A stretch of 64,000 bases of DNA, taken from positions 124,001-188,000 of the forward strand of contig BGZK01000882.1 in assembly GCA_005406025.1 (NCBI GenBank), read 5' to 3'. This document shows positions 1-11,768 of this stretch, piece by piece. The notes beneath the pieces were generated by a model. That model searched no databases, was not told where the DNA came from, and saw nothing but the letters and a program-made list of their open reading frames with translations. This DNA comes from Eumeta japonica (lineage: Eukaryota > Arthropoda > Insecta > Lepidoptera > Psychidae). The position numbers and the translations under genes were made by a program. Every line of letters begins with the position of its first letter. The first letter of the stretch is position 1.

Positions 1-2
1 TT

Positions 3-614
3 AATGAAAAGTGGATACACTACGATAACCCAAAGCGTAGGAAATCGTGGGGTAAGCCCGGCCATGCATCAACATCGTCTGCAGAACTAAATATTCATGG
101 TTCGAAGCTACTTCTCTATATTTGGTGGGATCAGCAGAATTTACTATGAGCTGCTCAAACTTCGATTGATGCGTTTAAGTCGATTCTTAAAAGAAAAACG
201 GCCGCTATACAAGCAGAAACACGACAAAGTGATTTTGCTACATGACAATGCTCGCCCTCACGTTGCAAAATCAGTAAAAACCTACCTTGAAACGCTTCAA
301 TGGGAAGTTCTACCCCACTCATCGTATTCACCTGAAATAGCCCCTTCCGATTTTCACCTATTCCATTCGATGGCACATGGCCTAGCTAACCAGCACTTTC
401 ATATTTATGAAGAAGCTAAAAAATGGATCGATTCTTGGATAGCCTTAAAAGACATGCCGTTTTTCTGACGCGGAATTCATATACCGCCAGAAAGATGGGA
501 GAAAGTAGTCGCTAGTGATGGGCAATACTTTGAATGAAATATTTTTGTTCCTTATAATTTAAATAAAGTTTTTATTTTGTAAAAGAAACAGCGAGAATTT
601 ATTTAAGGTCCCGA
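3..614 (+). pseudogene. mariner transposase remnant (3' part of element)
   Basis: This is the C-terminal half of a mariner (IS630-Tc1-mariner) transposase, a DNA cut-and-paste enzyme. Bases 3-149 encode a block with NEKWIHYDNPKRRKSWG and LLLYIWWD, then a stop. The reading resumes in another frame at about 148 with YYELLK, so roughly 13 residues and the frame were lost. It continues with HDNARPHVAKSV and the YSPEIAPSDFHLF block, which carries the second and third catalytic Asp of the DD34D type. An in-frame TGA at 466-468 interrupts the tail. The tail still ends in WEKVVASDGQYFE with a stop at 535-537, the usual mariner C-terminus. Bases about 540-614 are AT-rich and look like the 3' untranslated part and terminal repeat, but the exact end was not fixed. 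The 5' half lies before base 1. The copy is clearly dead. Confidence 0.85.
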
Positions 615-1868
615 TACAATATAAAAAGACCATTCATGTTGGATAATATAAACCATTCATGGCAATTTTCAACAAACACTGAATGAATTTGGGTTTTTAA
701 GAAAAAAAAGATGTTATGTTGCATACAATGGAATATTAATTTCTTCAATTCCACAAACAGTAAATATTATTTTGCAGAGCAACGCCTAGCACATCTGATA
801 ATTTAACTCGCCCTTTCAAGGAAGATACTTCACAAAGTGAAAGTAATTTTTGTAAGTTTTGTAAAAATTACTATAGCAATTTTAAAATTTTATAATCTGT
901 AACATTGTTAATATCACATTAAGGTTTTGTTGAACCACAAGACACGTAATTTCTTTAAGTAAGCTACTGCTCCCTTACAGGTTACTATATTTAATATTGT
1001 ATTCCAGTCTATAAGGAACATTACTCGACAAATGATTAAAGTATATGGTACAACATCTGCCCTGTAAAATTCTTAAAGCTCTAACCACCCAGTAAACGTA
1101 AAATAAAATGGCACTCCTCATGTGATTATATTTGTTATCGCTGTATTTGCATTACATTTTATGATCACGAATATCAATAAAAAGGGCATATTTAATATCG
1201 AATAAGAAAATTTTTCATACTAATGAAAGTTTTTGATATGACAGAATATGATTTTGGTTAATTTTATGAAGAAATATCTGTACTGCCACAACCCAGTCGG
1301 TCTCATGAGATTATTTTATTCCCTTGATAGCAATGATTTTCAGAGTACAATGTGATTGACTAAAATTACTGTACATTTCTAGAATATTTCGTTTAAAGGT
1401 TGATTTTTATCGTAGTAAAATTTATACTACTTGCATATTTTAGGGTTCCATACATCGGAATAAGAAACGGAACCTTTATTGAACAACAAGTGTATCTGCC
1501 TGCTTGTTTGTCCGTCTGCCACAGACAAATTGCTCTCAATTTATTGGATATTTAAGTTGACATTTGATACGAATTTGTGTGAGCCAAACAAATATGAAAC
1601 GAAGTACATGAATTTTTAACTTTTGACACTAGAAGCACAGTAACCCCTTTGTATTCCCATCGTCAAGTTTATTTTCTGTAACATTTATATTTTTTAATTT
1701 ATGTCGGTGAGACTTTTTGACTTTTAGTAATTATAAGCATTTATATAATTTAAAATATTTTTAATTTTATAACAATAGTTTTTGAAGAAAAAATACGTTT
1801 TACCTAGAACTGCCACTTGGTCATTTCCATCCCGTCATTATTTAAAGGAATAATTCGACTTACGGTCG
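615..1868. other. AT-rich non-coding stretch
   Basis: No open reading frame, splice structure or RNA gene is recognisable here. The only structured piece is a dispersed repeat listed separately at 1443-1530. Confidence 0.5.
1443..1530 (+). repeat. dispersed repeat of the 'gggttcc...gtccgtctg' type
   Basis: The stretch starts near agggttccatacatcgg, passes cggaacctttattg and reaches ttgtccgtctgccacag. The same order of motifs appears in reverse complement at about 34,690-34,805, so this is a dispersed family with at least two copies here. Similar sequence is common in moth and butterfly genomes as I recall them. The family name and true borders are not known to me. Confidence 0.5.
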
Positions 1869-2371
1869 TTGTTTGAGAAAATGCGGGGGTGGAGAGGCGA
1901 TGTATGCACAAACAAACAATTGAACATTGCGTTTAGCAGGCAGTTGGCCCTCAATGTGCATAAACAGTGTACGTTAGTTTTTCTAAGCGCGTTTCTCAGG
2001 TGTATAGGTATGTCTAGTGAACGTTATAAAATAATGAAACCGCACGAAATTGTGTTTTGTATGAATGATATTTTGGAGGACGATACTGCGCCATGTTTGT
2101 AGTTATTTCAATATCTATCTTATTTTTTTCTTGTATTTCAGAAGCAAAGAGTTTGATGAATACCATAAATAAGGCACAAGATCGAGGGTACAGTCAAAGA
2201 CAAGGACGCGCTCGAGGTGTTCGAGCCGGCCGCGGCCGGTCGTCTACAACATTGGCAAACTCCCGTACTGATGAAAATAATGGAAATGAAGTATTTGATT
2301 TGAATCATCCGACGTCATCTGGCGCAAATAGAACACTTGTTTCTCTCGATGATATCTTAGACAGTGATTGA
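1869..2371 (+). other. two adjacent short ORFs, unrecognised
   Basis: The first ORF can start at an ATG near 2011 (MSSERYKIMKPHEIVF) and ends at 2102. The second is open up to 2371 and encodes an Arg/Gly-rich stretch (QRQGRARGVRAGRGR) followed by an acidic end (LVSLDDILDSD). Between them, tttcttgtatttcag at about 2127-2141 looks like a good splice acceptor, so the two may be exons of a small or decayed gene. The obvious join does not keep the second frame open, and I recognise no domain. Both could also be pieces of a transposon. Confidence 0.2.
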
Positions 2372-2860
2372 AACTGGTAATACATCCGGTAGGTATTTAT
2401 GCCAACATATTTTTAAAGATCGTGTAGGTCGAACCCCACATGCGAAGCGTAACATGGATGGAACATAAAAAATCCTTAGAAACTATGTTTTCAAAAAAGA
2501 TGATGCAGTACATTTTAGAATATATTACAGATGAGGCGTGACGCGAAGGCACATGACGATGGAAGGAAAGGAGGCATTTATTCTCGTACTTAACATACCT
2601 GGTGCAATTGGTGGAAAAAAAATTAGATCTGAATTCATTATGGTCGATAAAATGGGGTATCTAATCCCTATCATAAAGGCAATAATGACTCGTAACTGTT
2701 TTCGTGAGAATGAAGTACCTACGGTTTGATCACAAATCTAGCAGACTCCAAAGACGGAGAGAAAATAAGTTTGCTATGGTCACCGAAATATGGTATGAAT
2801 TTATTATTAATACCCAACTTTGTTACTTTTCCGGGCCATACATAATGATTGACAAACAAT

Positions 2861-2953
2861 TTTTCCTTTCAAAGTGCCGTTACTGATTCATTTAATTTAG
2901 GAGCTCACTTTTCCTTCTAAGTGCCGTTGTCGATTCATCCAATTTCGGAGCTC
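2861..2953 (+). repeat. two-copy tandem duplication, about 46 bp unit
   Basis: Bases 2861-2906 and 2909-2953 are diverged direct copies. Each begins ttttcctt, contains aagtgccgtt and gattcat, and ends ggagctc. It is a local duplication in otherwise featureless sequence. Confidence 0.7.
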
Positions 2954-4098
2954 TAAACCAAACAAAAATGGTCAAAAATTTTGTACGGCTGTACACAAAA
3001 ATAAAATTTAAATAATGAATGCATTTCCTTATCTTGGAAAACATGATAATAGGCCAAATTAAGAATGTTTAGGTGGCTGGGTCGTGAAAAAAATTGATGA
3101 AGTCTTACATCAATAAGGGCAGAAATGTAACCTGTAACAATTTTTTCAGTTCAATTTCCTAGCGAAATATCAGAAATCTAAAAATATTAGTGTCGTGGGC
3201 ACTATCAATAGAGCTTGCAAAGAAATACCAGTGTCCCTGAAGACGGCAAAATAATACATTTGTATTAAAAACATGCAATACATCGTTGACTGTTTATTAC
3301 GTTGAATCTAAAAAAAATTCCCAATGCTCAGTACCATGCATCCCGATGTAATAATAGGCCTTAGTTCAGAGAAAAACCTGAGACGGTGATATTCTACTAC
3401 AGCTCAAAATAAAGAGTTGATATCGTAGATCAAATGGGCCGAAAATATACAGTAAGGTGGCTTCCAGACGTTGGCCGATTCATATAATATATTTTATAAT
3501 TTGTCAGATGTAGCAGGTATAAATGCATGGGTATTGTATAAAATTATCAACAATACTAAAACTAAACACAATATTATTTAAGCATTACTTGTTCTAATGA
3601 TAATAATTACCAGTTCATAGATAACTTATAATTTAGTGGAATTAAAATTGTCACGATTTTATTACCAAACCAAAAAATTTATAATTCATACTTTGTTACT
3701 TATGTTTGTCAGGTAATAAGAATTTGTTTTAAATTAATTATTAAACGTGATGTGAATATTTCACAAATTGTTTTAATAATAACTTTCATGGCTTATATAT
3801 ATGATCATTATAAGAAGAATGGGACAAATTTCTCAAATCTTCAAATCACGACGGTGGTTCAATGGAGGTCTTAATCTTTGACGATTCTAGTGTTAGGCCG
3901 CAATTTAGAAAACTATAATAATATAAATGTTATAAAACATATTTTTACAAGCTCCATTTTATTTCGTAAAAGTTTTGTATTTCACTCAACTTTGCGTGAG
4001 ATTCTAAGAAAACACAATAGTCAATGCATTTATCCCGTCTACGCATACAAGTCCATCCTGTAATCTTAGCTCCTGCAACGCATTGGCAAATGACGTCT
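2954..4098. other. AT-rich stretch without recognisable genes
   Basis: Only short chance ORFs occur here. The 3' end of the piggyBac element, including its TTAA target and terminal repeat, should lie near 3,700-4,090. I could not identify it convincingly. Confidence 0.4.
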
Positions 4099-5490
4099 TT
4101 ACAATAAAAAGTAACAATTATTCGTTTTCATCGGCAGAACATTTGTCACACGTATAAATATATTTGTATGATTTTTGCATGTAAAATTCTTACAAGTGAA
4201 ACATTTTATTGTAGTAGTTACGTTTTTCTTGCGGCCACAAATATAACAGCGCCCCTTTTTCTTTGTTACGTTTCCATCTCCTAGGGGTTCCTCGCGTTGT
4301 TCAGAAGTTTTTCTATATTTTTGGAGAAAACCTGAAACATCCTGTGAGAGCCATAATATATTTGCTCTTTTTGTATACCAAGGACTCATTAGTTGCATTG
4401 CTAGATTCTTCAGAAATATTCTTCTATAGTTTTTTGTATATTCTGATTCTGGATTTTTCTGAACAATCATTGCATTTATTGCTGACACATTTACAATATA
4501 ATAAAAAACTACCATTGGCCATCTGTTAGTACGCTTGTATACAGAATATGTGCTAATAAGTTGATCTACGGCATCAACACCAATTTTCGTCATATTGTAA
4601 TCGTGAATTATCTCTGGCTTGTTTGTTTCTCTGTCTATAGTTCCATCATCATTCATTGTTGACAGGAGAATGACAGCTTTATTTTGTTTTGGTACATACG
4701 ATACTAATGTTATATCTTTCGAATATCCGAAAACTGAAGATCCAACCTCTCTTTTTTTATGCGGTTGAAACTCTGGAGGTATATGCGGTTTATTTTTTTT
4801 CAATGTGCCAACACAAGTTAATTTTTTTTGTAGCAAAATATTAGCTAAGTTACATCTGGTATACCAATTATCTGTCGTTACATTTCTGTTTGTTTTTTCA
4901 ATACTAGTAACTAAACGTTTTACAACTTCTGTGGGTGTTGAAGATACCTGAAATGGACCTGCAGGCTGTTTCCCGCAGTAAATTTCCACATCACTAGTAT
5001 AAAAAGGTTTTGCATCACAGAGAGCAAAAAATTTTATCCCGTATTTTGCGGGTTTCTTTGGATTATATTGGATAAAAGAACAACGTCCGCGAAATCCTTG
5101 CAATTGCTCATCTATAGTGACGAATTCACCAAGACTATAGGTTTTTAAACATTTTTTTCGAAATGTGTCGAAGATGGTTCTGCTGGGTGCAAGTTTGTCT
5201 TGAATTTTACGCTGAATTCGCGTCTCAGAGTCATCAAACCGCAAAAACCTTAGTAAAAAACGATTGATTCCCATACAAGCTCTCAAACTAAACTGCCCGT
5301 CAAAAGGATCCCATAAATCCAATGTATTGGTCCGTGATTGCTTTTTCAAGCCTATCAGCAGCAACATGCCAATAACTGCTAATATTTCATTTGCTTCGGT
5401 AGGTTTTGCGTCACGCTCACGTGAAAATGTTCCATCTTCCTGCGCTTTGGTTATCCTCTGATTTGTGAATGTTACAATAATGTCAATCAT
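4099..5490 (-). CDS. piggyBac transposase, catalytic and C-terminal part
   Basis: This 463-codon uninterrupted ORF encodes the catalytic core of a piggyBac-family (PGBD4-like) transposase, which excises and inserts at TTAA. The three RNase-H-like Asp are visible. D127 is in FVTIDEQL, D207 in VTTDNWY and D306 in IGVDAVDQ, with D309 beside it. The spacings of 80 and 99 residues are close to those of the Trichoplusia ni enzyme. A cysteine-rich C-terminal domain follows (C415, C418, C430, C433, C438, H441), normally used to bind the terminal repeats. The first Met given is only the first ATG of the frame: the same frame stays open upstream to about 5520 (IFLLFLDRE), and the N-terminus is coded further upstream in other frames. 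The core looks intact although the full gene is frameshifted. Terminal repeats and flanking TTAA were not found. Confidence 0.9.
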   Translation of the reverse strand: MIDIIVTFTNQRITKAQEDGTFSRERDAKPTEANEILAVIGMLLLIGLKKQSRTNTLDLWDPFDGQFSLRACMGINRFLLRFLRFDDSETRIQRKIQDKLAPSRTIFDTFRKKCLKTYSLGEFVTIDEQLQGFRGRCSFIQYNPKKPAKYGIKFFALCDAKPFYTSDVEIYCGKQPAGPFQVSSTPTEVVKRLVTSIEKTNRNVTTDNWYTRCNLANILLQKKLTCVGTLKKNKPHIPPEFQPHKKREVGSSVFGYSKDITLVSYVPKQNKAVILLSTMNDDGTIDRETNKPEIIHDYNMTKIGVDAVDQLISTYSVYKRTNRWPMVVFYYIVNVSAINAMIVQKNPESEYTKNYRRIFLKNLAMQLMSPWYTKRANILWLSQDVSGFLQKYRKTSEQREEPLGDGNVTKKKGRCYICGRKKNVTTTIKCFTCKNFTCKNHTNIFIRVTNVLPMKTNNCYFLL

Positions 5491-5519
5491 TTCACGGTCT
5501 AAAAATAGTAAAAAGATTT

Positions 5520-6012
5520 CTAATTCAGAAGAAATATTTTTTCACTTTTTTTAACACCTGGTAATATTTTTACAATATTTTTTTGTGCGGTTTTGTGTGA
5601 CGGTTTAGGTAATTTTCGACACAAAGAATAATTTTGATTTTTTTTTAAATTTTCCGTTTTTCCCATATAATATTCCTTTTGAACAGACTTAAAATCTATA
5701 GGATTTTCTTTCGATTTCCCTGGAAATTTTTTTTGCCAAATCAATAGATGATACTATACCACTTATATCATGTGGATCCTTGGAAACAGTAGATTTTGGT
5801 CTAAAATTTTCAGAAGATTCTACTTCTTCGCAACTAAGCTCTTCTTCCTCAAACCTAGAATCTAGTTCTTGCTCTGAATCTGAATTATGGATATCTTGTT
5901 CTCTTTCCTCAATTTCTCCTTCGGATGGAGTGTCATTAACAGTTCCTTCCTCTTCATCATCGTTGGAAAGTAATGCCAAAATTTGATCATTTCGCAATAC
6001 ACGAGGCAGTTT
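5520..6012 (-). pseudogene. piggyBac transposase N-terminal part, frameshifted
   Basis: This is the upstream continuation of the piggyBac transposase on the same strand. Reading from 6012 it encodes KLPRVLRNDQILALLSNDDE, then an acidic stretch (to about 5750) typical of the disordered N-terminus of the family. Near 5740 the frame must shift to continue with KFPGKSKENPIDFKS. That frame runs to a TAG at 5520-5522, just after NIVKILPGVK, a motif that normally precedes the DDE core by some 20 residues. A second shift near 5530 is then needed to enter the core frame. Two frameshifts make the element non-autonomous as read, unless they are sequencing errors. The true start codon is not clear, because the frame is open upstream of the TTG at 5997. 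Confidence 0.75.
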
Positions 6013-6341
6013 ACCAACCCTAAAAATTTTGAAATGTTTAGTAAATTAATCTGTTCACGACAAAATATATAAAAATACAAGTAAGGAAATCACTAAAATG
6101 AGAGTGTCATGAAAAATAATCGAAACAACATATAATTGTTTTACTTACTTTATAAAACGCGCGGCGAACTCAGTACGCCACTTGAGGACTTGTGTTGTTT
6201 GATTTAGCCGTGTTTCAAAACAATAAGCGCAATCGACTTAACGTGCACTCCCAATGCCGCTTGGAATACTACTAAATGAATACATCGTTGCCGCGAGCGA
6301 GTAGAACACACACATAAACAAATAACTCCGTTAATCAATCA

Positions 6342-8140
6342 GTGGCTACTCTCTACGCCAGTGCGTGTGCGCGAGAGTTAAAGAGAAAATTCAATTATCT
6401 TCGGTTGCAAACGTATTTTCCATGGTTAGCATCTTCCAGGCGCCAAAAAGGGGCTTTTTATAAATATTGTGCGTTATTTCCGCCAAATCCAAATTTTTTT
6501 AGAAGCGTATTGGGGTCATTTACCATAAGACTATTTTGTAAGTTCAAAGATATTCACGAACAGTGCAAAAGACACATAGAAACTCAGTTCCATAAGGTGG
6601 CACTGGAAGCTGCTAAGTCATTTCTTGAAAGTGTATCTGTAGAACTGCAACTCAACAAATACTCCCAGAGAATTATTAGAGAAAACAAAAAAATGATAAC
6701 ATCTATTGTTTATGCGTTACATTTTGCGATTCGTACGACTTAACTCTGGAGAAGTAAATATTATGGGGAAGGTATTCTCGTGGACTTATATAAACTACGA
6801 ATTGACGCGGGAGGTTTAGTTTTAAAGAAAAATTTTGAACATAGAAAAAGGAATGCAAGCTATCGATCGGTAGATATTCAAAATGAAATTATCGGTATTT
6901 GTGAAAATGTTTTTAAAGCAGATATTATGAAAAAGTAAAAAAAAAAGCATATAGTGTATTAGCAAACGAAAAAGCGGACATTTCTGGCACTGAACAACTA
7001 TCGATCGGGCTGCAATATTTTGATGAGGAAATGAACGAAGTCTAAGAAATGTTTGAGTGATTTGTTGAGCTGAAAGGTCTGCATGCGATTTCTATTGCGC
7101 ATAGCATCGATGAATTTCCGACAAAAGAAGACCTTAATCCAGATAAAAAATGCGTTGGTTTTGGATTTGAAGGTTTTTCGACGATGTCCAGAAAAAAATG
7201 GTAGAGTACAAGCAATCCTACAAAAAAAATTCAAAGGTTTTTTCTTTCATTCCTTCCCACAAACTGAATTTGGTAATCAATTATATCAATACTCTTCCTG
7301 ATATTACAAACGTCATGGGAACCACCAAAGACATCATAATTTTTTTCCGGGAATCAATTTTGGGAAGGAAGTTGATACCTAATATTTCTAGACCCTACGA
7401 AACAAGATGGAGTTAAAAACACAAAACTATCAATTTTTAAAGAAAATTTTCCTAATATATTAGAAGCCATAGAAACCTTATCACGTGAAAGAAATAGTGT
7501 ACTTGAAAAATGCCTTTCAATTCTATGCGGCTGTTTCCAAAATTTCATTTATTCTTGACATTATTTGGATAGCCAAATACTCTGCTTTATTGGAACCTGT
7601 CGTCAAGGTACTCCAATACATATTTTTGGATGTGGTCAAAACCTCCCAACACATAAAAGGATTTTGCGATTGCTCAAGAACCATCGTGAAAATCCCGAAA
7701 TAATCACAGCCAAAATTATCAAGGATGCCACTGTTGTTGCGGAGAAAGTTGGACTGGAGGAGAAGATTACATCAATACCGCGCATTGTTGGGAAATAACG
7801 TCATCGAAGCAACCGCCAGCAGGAACTTCTTCAGAATTCTGGAGGAGGACATTCATAATACCATATTTGGACTCCATAATTATATCTCTCGAAGTACGTT
7901 TTGCTGAAGAAAACAATGCACTATTCGCATTATCTAAAATTACACCCGCCACAAACGCAAACGATGTCAGTCGAAAATCTTACAGAAACTTGCAAAATCA
8001 TCGTCCAATTTTATAATTTACGAACATAAAAAATGAAATCGAACTTTGGCAGCAATCGTGGTATGATAAATCCAACTCGACAATTCTAACTATTGTTGAT
8101 GTCTTAAAAGAGACAAAAACCTTCTTTCCTGAAACCAACG
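6342..8140 (+). pseudogene. hAT-superfamily transposase remnant (TTF zinc-finger/ZMYM1-like type)
   Basis: Broken reading frames spell out, in order, the parts of a hAT transposase related to the ZMYM1/52-kDa-repressor-like group. Bases 6342-6743 are open and give the TTF-type zinc-finger region (WLASSRRQKGAFYKYCALF, then FHKVALEAAKSFL and SVELQLNK). At about 6800-7060 come IQNEIIGICENVFKADIM and SGTEQLSIGLQYFDEE. CVGFGFEGFSTMS lies near 7150. HKLNLVINYINTLP through RKLIPNIS.PYETRWS covers 7258-7413. AKYSALLEPVV is near 7575, DATVVAEKVG and IPRIVGK are at 7725-7795, and IIPYLDSIIISLEVRFAEE is near 7855. ELWQQSWYDKSN near 8045 is the last recognisable piece. The frame changes many times and stops occur, and the C-terminal dimerisation block is truncated. 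Even the first catalytic motif is degenerate (ANEKAD). The copy is dead and sits directly downstream of the piggyBac element. Confidence 0.8.
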
Positions 8141-8149
8141 TCGTTTGCT

Positions 8150-9800
8150 TATAGTACATGAAACGCTAATCATGGCAAATGAAATTGCTGAGAAGTGTAA
8201 TGAAAAATTAATAATTGTCACGTACCACTTAGCCATAACTAAAATGGCGATGTAAATATAGCAAAATGAAAAGCCAAAATATAACAATATATTTATTAAT
8301 TTCGGCGCATTTCATACTCAGATGGTTTTCTTTAAAGCCATTGGCAAATATATAGACTGCAGTGGATAGGTGGACGTTTTGGTTCAATCGTAGTTCTTAG
8401 CAGGAGGTTCAACCGGTAGCTTTCTGGACAGCAAATATTTTAATCACTGCAAAAGACTCCATCCATTGACTTCCGCTGCATTACAGATCCTTCATTTCAA
8501 GCAGTATTTATCTGAGCATAAATCAAATCCTGAGATCCTGGATGACCTTTACAGACTTTGAAGGACCAAATGTAATTTTAGTTGGGAATCAAATTTACAT
8601 ACCTGAAATCCTGAGAATATCATTGATGGCTACAAAAATTATTGCAAAAAAACTTTTCTTGGTAAGCACGGAAAGACCACTCGATTCTATTTCCAGTATT
8701 GTGATTTTATTAATTTGTTTCACCAATTTTCAAGAAGCATCCGCTGCAATGACTTTGACCTATATATAGACTGTATTTACAACATGTCCGATTTGTTCTT
8801 TTCATTGAACCAGTCAAATTATGCCAGGTAGTCCATTATGTAGCCAAACACTTTTATAAAGGCACAGAATAGCAATTTGCCTATGGTATCTGAATTTAGA
8901 CGAGGAGCATTTGGTATCAGACGTACCGGATCTGGTTTCTTCCGATCACCTCTTGATTTAACCTTAGAACAGGCCATAAATGCTGATGCCTTAAAGCAAT
9001 TAACATATAATCTTGCCGCAGTGCCTATATTTATCAGCACGACAAAGATGAGCATTTAGTCACAGCATTAGAATCGAAATGTATCCGCGGTTAAAGAGCA
9101 TGTTGGTCAATCGTAAAAAGATAAGATGATTCATTGTCTCAGAAAAGTAACAAGAAAGATCTGGATTGTATTAACTATATTAACCTTGCAATGAAATTGG
9201 GTCCTATTTTTTAATTAAGTTTGCCAGCTTTCCAGGCATTTATGGGCTGTGATTATTCAGTTGTATTTTATAATAAAGGAAAACTCAAGTCTTTCAAAAT
9301 ATTTTCCAAATGAAAGGACTTTCAGAAAATATTCGCATCGTTAACGGATCCAATAGACTTATTCGTCGACGGAAAAGTTCAAAGTATTCAGGAGTTTGTT
9401 ACCTTTCTGTATGGCATCAAAAATTGCTATAACATCAATAACAACTGATATCTAGCTGTTCCATAAAACATATGCAACATACAGTGACAAAGAGTATTTT
9501 ATAAAAAAGATAAAAGGTATGGACTCTAATCTTATTCCACCATGCTGGAAGTATATCCAACAAAAAATTTTACACACAATCTATGAAAATTCAATGTGAC
9601 TTCATACAATAGATGCAAGCTACATCAAATAAATCCTGAAGATTGTGGCTGGTTTTTAGATGGCTATTTGAAACCCAGATAGTTAGTAGAGGATCCCACA
9701 TCTTTATAAGTTGAGGATGTACTCAGAGTATCAAAGGAAAAAGAAAACCAAGAAGAGTTAGAACTAGATTTTGACGTAGCCACTTCTGACGAGTAAGAAT
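8150..9800 (+). pseudogene. decayed member of an uncharacterised multi-copy ORF family
   Basis: Fragments in several frames match, from memory, a long protein family found in many copies in insect, cnidarian and other invertebrate genomes and annotated only as uncharacterised. The recognisable order is LIIVTYHLAITKMAM, FINFGAFHTQMVFFKAIGKY (8300-8355), NHCKRLHPLTSAALQILHFK (8440-8505) and NLFHQFSRSIRCNDFDLYI (8710-8768). Next come RRGAFGIRRTGSGF, LDLTLEQAINADA (8893-8985) and ARQR.AFSHSIR (near 9045). The 3' part has FVTFLYGIKNCYNINN (near 9393), IPPCWKY (near 9535) and NPEDCGWFLDGYLKP (9630-9674). It ends in an acidic tail, ELELDFDVATSDE. The middle of the family protein is missing. Stops and shifts are frequent, so the copy is dead. 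Multi-copy spread suggests a mobile element or a passenger of one, but I cannot name it. Confidence 0.55.
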
Positions 9801-11185
9801 CAGAATAAATTTTTTACTAAGCTATTTAATTGATAAATTTATGTATGAATAAAAAAATGTTCACGTAATTATGTAATTAAAAAAATATATATGATGACAA
9901 TAATTTGATATTGTTGTTAATATTTAAACTGCATTGAATTCAGTACTTGATCTTATACAACGCATTACGCTATTGTATGTAATAATATATATCATTAGAA
10001 TATAATATATGTATATATTCTCATTATATACATATAAGATATAATGGAAAAAATCTTTATCAATAACAATTGATTTCATCGTTGTCTGTCATACGGAATT
10101 GCGGACGCAACGCATCTGTTACTCTGATCGCTCGCGTTTAAAATTTACATATAAAATCTAGGCAACCATGGTGAACTGGATCAGTTTTTTAACAGGGCAA
10201 CTAAATAACAGTTCGATTAGGAATAAAATAAGCTTTGATGTGATATGAAGCGATGAAGGTGAGTAATTGATATTAATAACAATTACTCACCTATTCATAC
10301 CAGGCAACTCCACAGTTGCGCAGGGGGGAAAGCAAACAACCCTTCGTTTTTCAATTCTGTTAGATAGTGTTGGATTTTTTAAATAACCAATGAGAAAAGT
10401 AGATTAAATAAATTTAATTAAATATTTAATTATTTAATACTGTCCACACTCAATTTAATTAGACAAACTATTTGCGATGTGTCAATGTGAATATTATCTA
10501 TCATTTATTTATCACTAATAAATAATAGATGAGGGCATACATTTCTTATACCGGATCTCGTACTAGATGGATGGCCACAGTCATATGACGAAGTTGGAAG
10601 TGCCTTCTTAAGTCCAAAAAATGTATTCATTTGTAGAAAAAATATGATAAGATTGACAAAACAAATCATTTTGATCTGATCACTAACAAACATCAAAGGA
10701 TCACCCGCTGGGATAACCTAAAAAATTCCTGGAAATGCTGCAGTTCACAAATAATAAAAAAAAGTATTTATGTATGTTTATGCATGATTATAGTTTTCAT
10801 ACTGATCAATAACCATTTCTTTAAAATCTTGTTACTTCACTGTGTGTATTGTTTTTAATATTATTTACTATATGATAAAAACGGAAGGTTTTTGCATACA
10901 AAAATTTTTAAAACTTACTATTTTTGGCATAATGTATAGAGAAATTAACATAACTCAACATACTAGATCGGAGAAATTTTTTTTCGTATTTCATAAGTAA
11001 GATGTTACAATATGATCTCTTCGCTTGTGCTTTTTTTATATGGCTAGTTTTAAATGAAAAAAAAATGAATAATGTAAAGTAAAAACGGTGTCCCATTATT
11101 ATTGTATTGTTTTTCCATACACCTAAATGAGTTAATCTAACTAGTTCAAGCGTCGGCATAATAATTCTTACGACATAAGTTTACG
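9801..11185. other. AT-rich stretch without genes
   Basis: Nothing codes convincingly here. The one structured item is a short hairpin at 10257-10292, whose 13-bp arms aggtgagtaattg and caattactcacct are separated by 10 bases. Confidence 0.4.
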
Positions 11186-11768
11186 ATATGAAAAGTTTCA
11201 TCGCTGATGATAAAAAATGGATTACCTATGACAAGAATGTGCGAAAAAGATCGTGGTCAAAAGGCAAGCAAGCTCCAGACTATAGCAAAACCCAGATTAA
11301 CTCGCAATAAGTTGATGCTATGTGTATGGTAGCATTGGAAGAGATTCATTATGAGCTTTTACCGCCAGGTTAAACCATCAATTCGGATCTCTACTACCAA
11401 CAGCTGATAAGACTCAAACAAAAAGTAGAGAAAAAAATGGCCGAAAGTTCAACAGAAAGGATGTAATTTTTCAACATGATAATGCCAGACCACACATCTT
11501 TAGCCACTCAGCAAATATTAAGAGTTTGATTGAGAACTGTTAATGCATCCACCATATAGCCCTGACCTTGCACCCTTAGATTTTTACCTGTTTTGGTATC
11601 TTCAGAATTCTTTAGATAATGTTAGATTAACATCAAGAGAGGACTATCAAAACTGCTCGTCGCAGTTTTTTGATCAGAAATCCCAAAATTCTAGAGCAAT
11701 GGGATTATGTCACGTCCTACAAAATTGCAAAAAGTTGTTGAACAAAATAACACATACATATTGTAATT
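11186..11768 (+). pseudogene. second mariner transposase remnant
   Basis: This is a different mariner lineage from the one at the window start. It begins with SFIADDKKWITYDKNVRKRS, which holds the first catalytic Asp region. It passes YELLPPG.TINSDLYYQQL and a degenerate NDNAR block near 11478. An open stretch from 11543 follows with MHPPYSPDLAPLDFYLF and LQNSLDNVRLTSREDY. It ends near 11768 with a recognisable but shifted C-terminus. There are several stops and at least two frame changes, and the N-terminal DNA-binding domain is absent. The pattern resembles mariners of the Hsmar1/cecropia-type group as I recall them; the subfamily is uncertain. Confidence 0.75.

Noticed and set aside
5780..5986. 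Ser-rich plus-strand ORF
   Set aside because: It is the antisense shadow of the acidic N-terminal region of the piggyBac transposase.
6237..6241. TTAA as the right-hand target site of the piggyBac element
   Set aside because: TTAA is common in this AT-rich sequence, and no matching inverted terminal sequence was found near 3,700-4,090.
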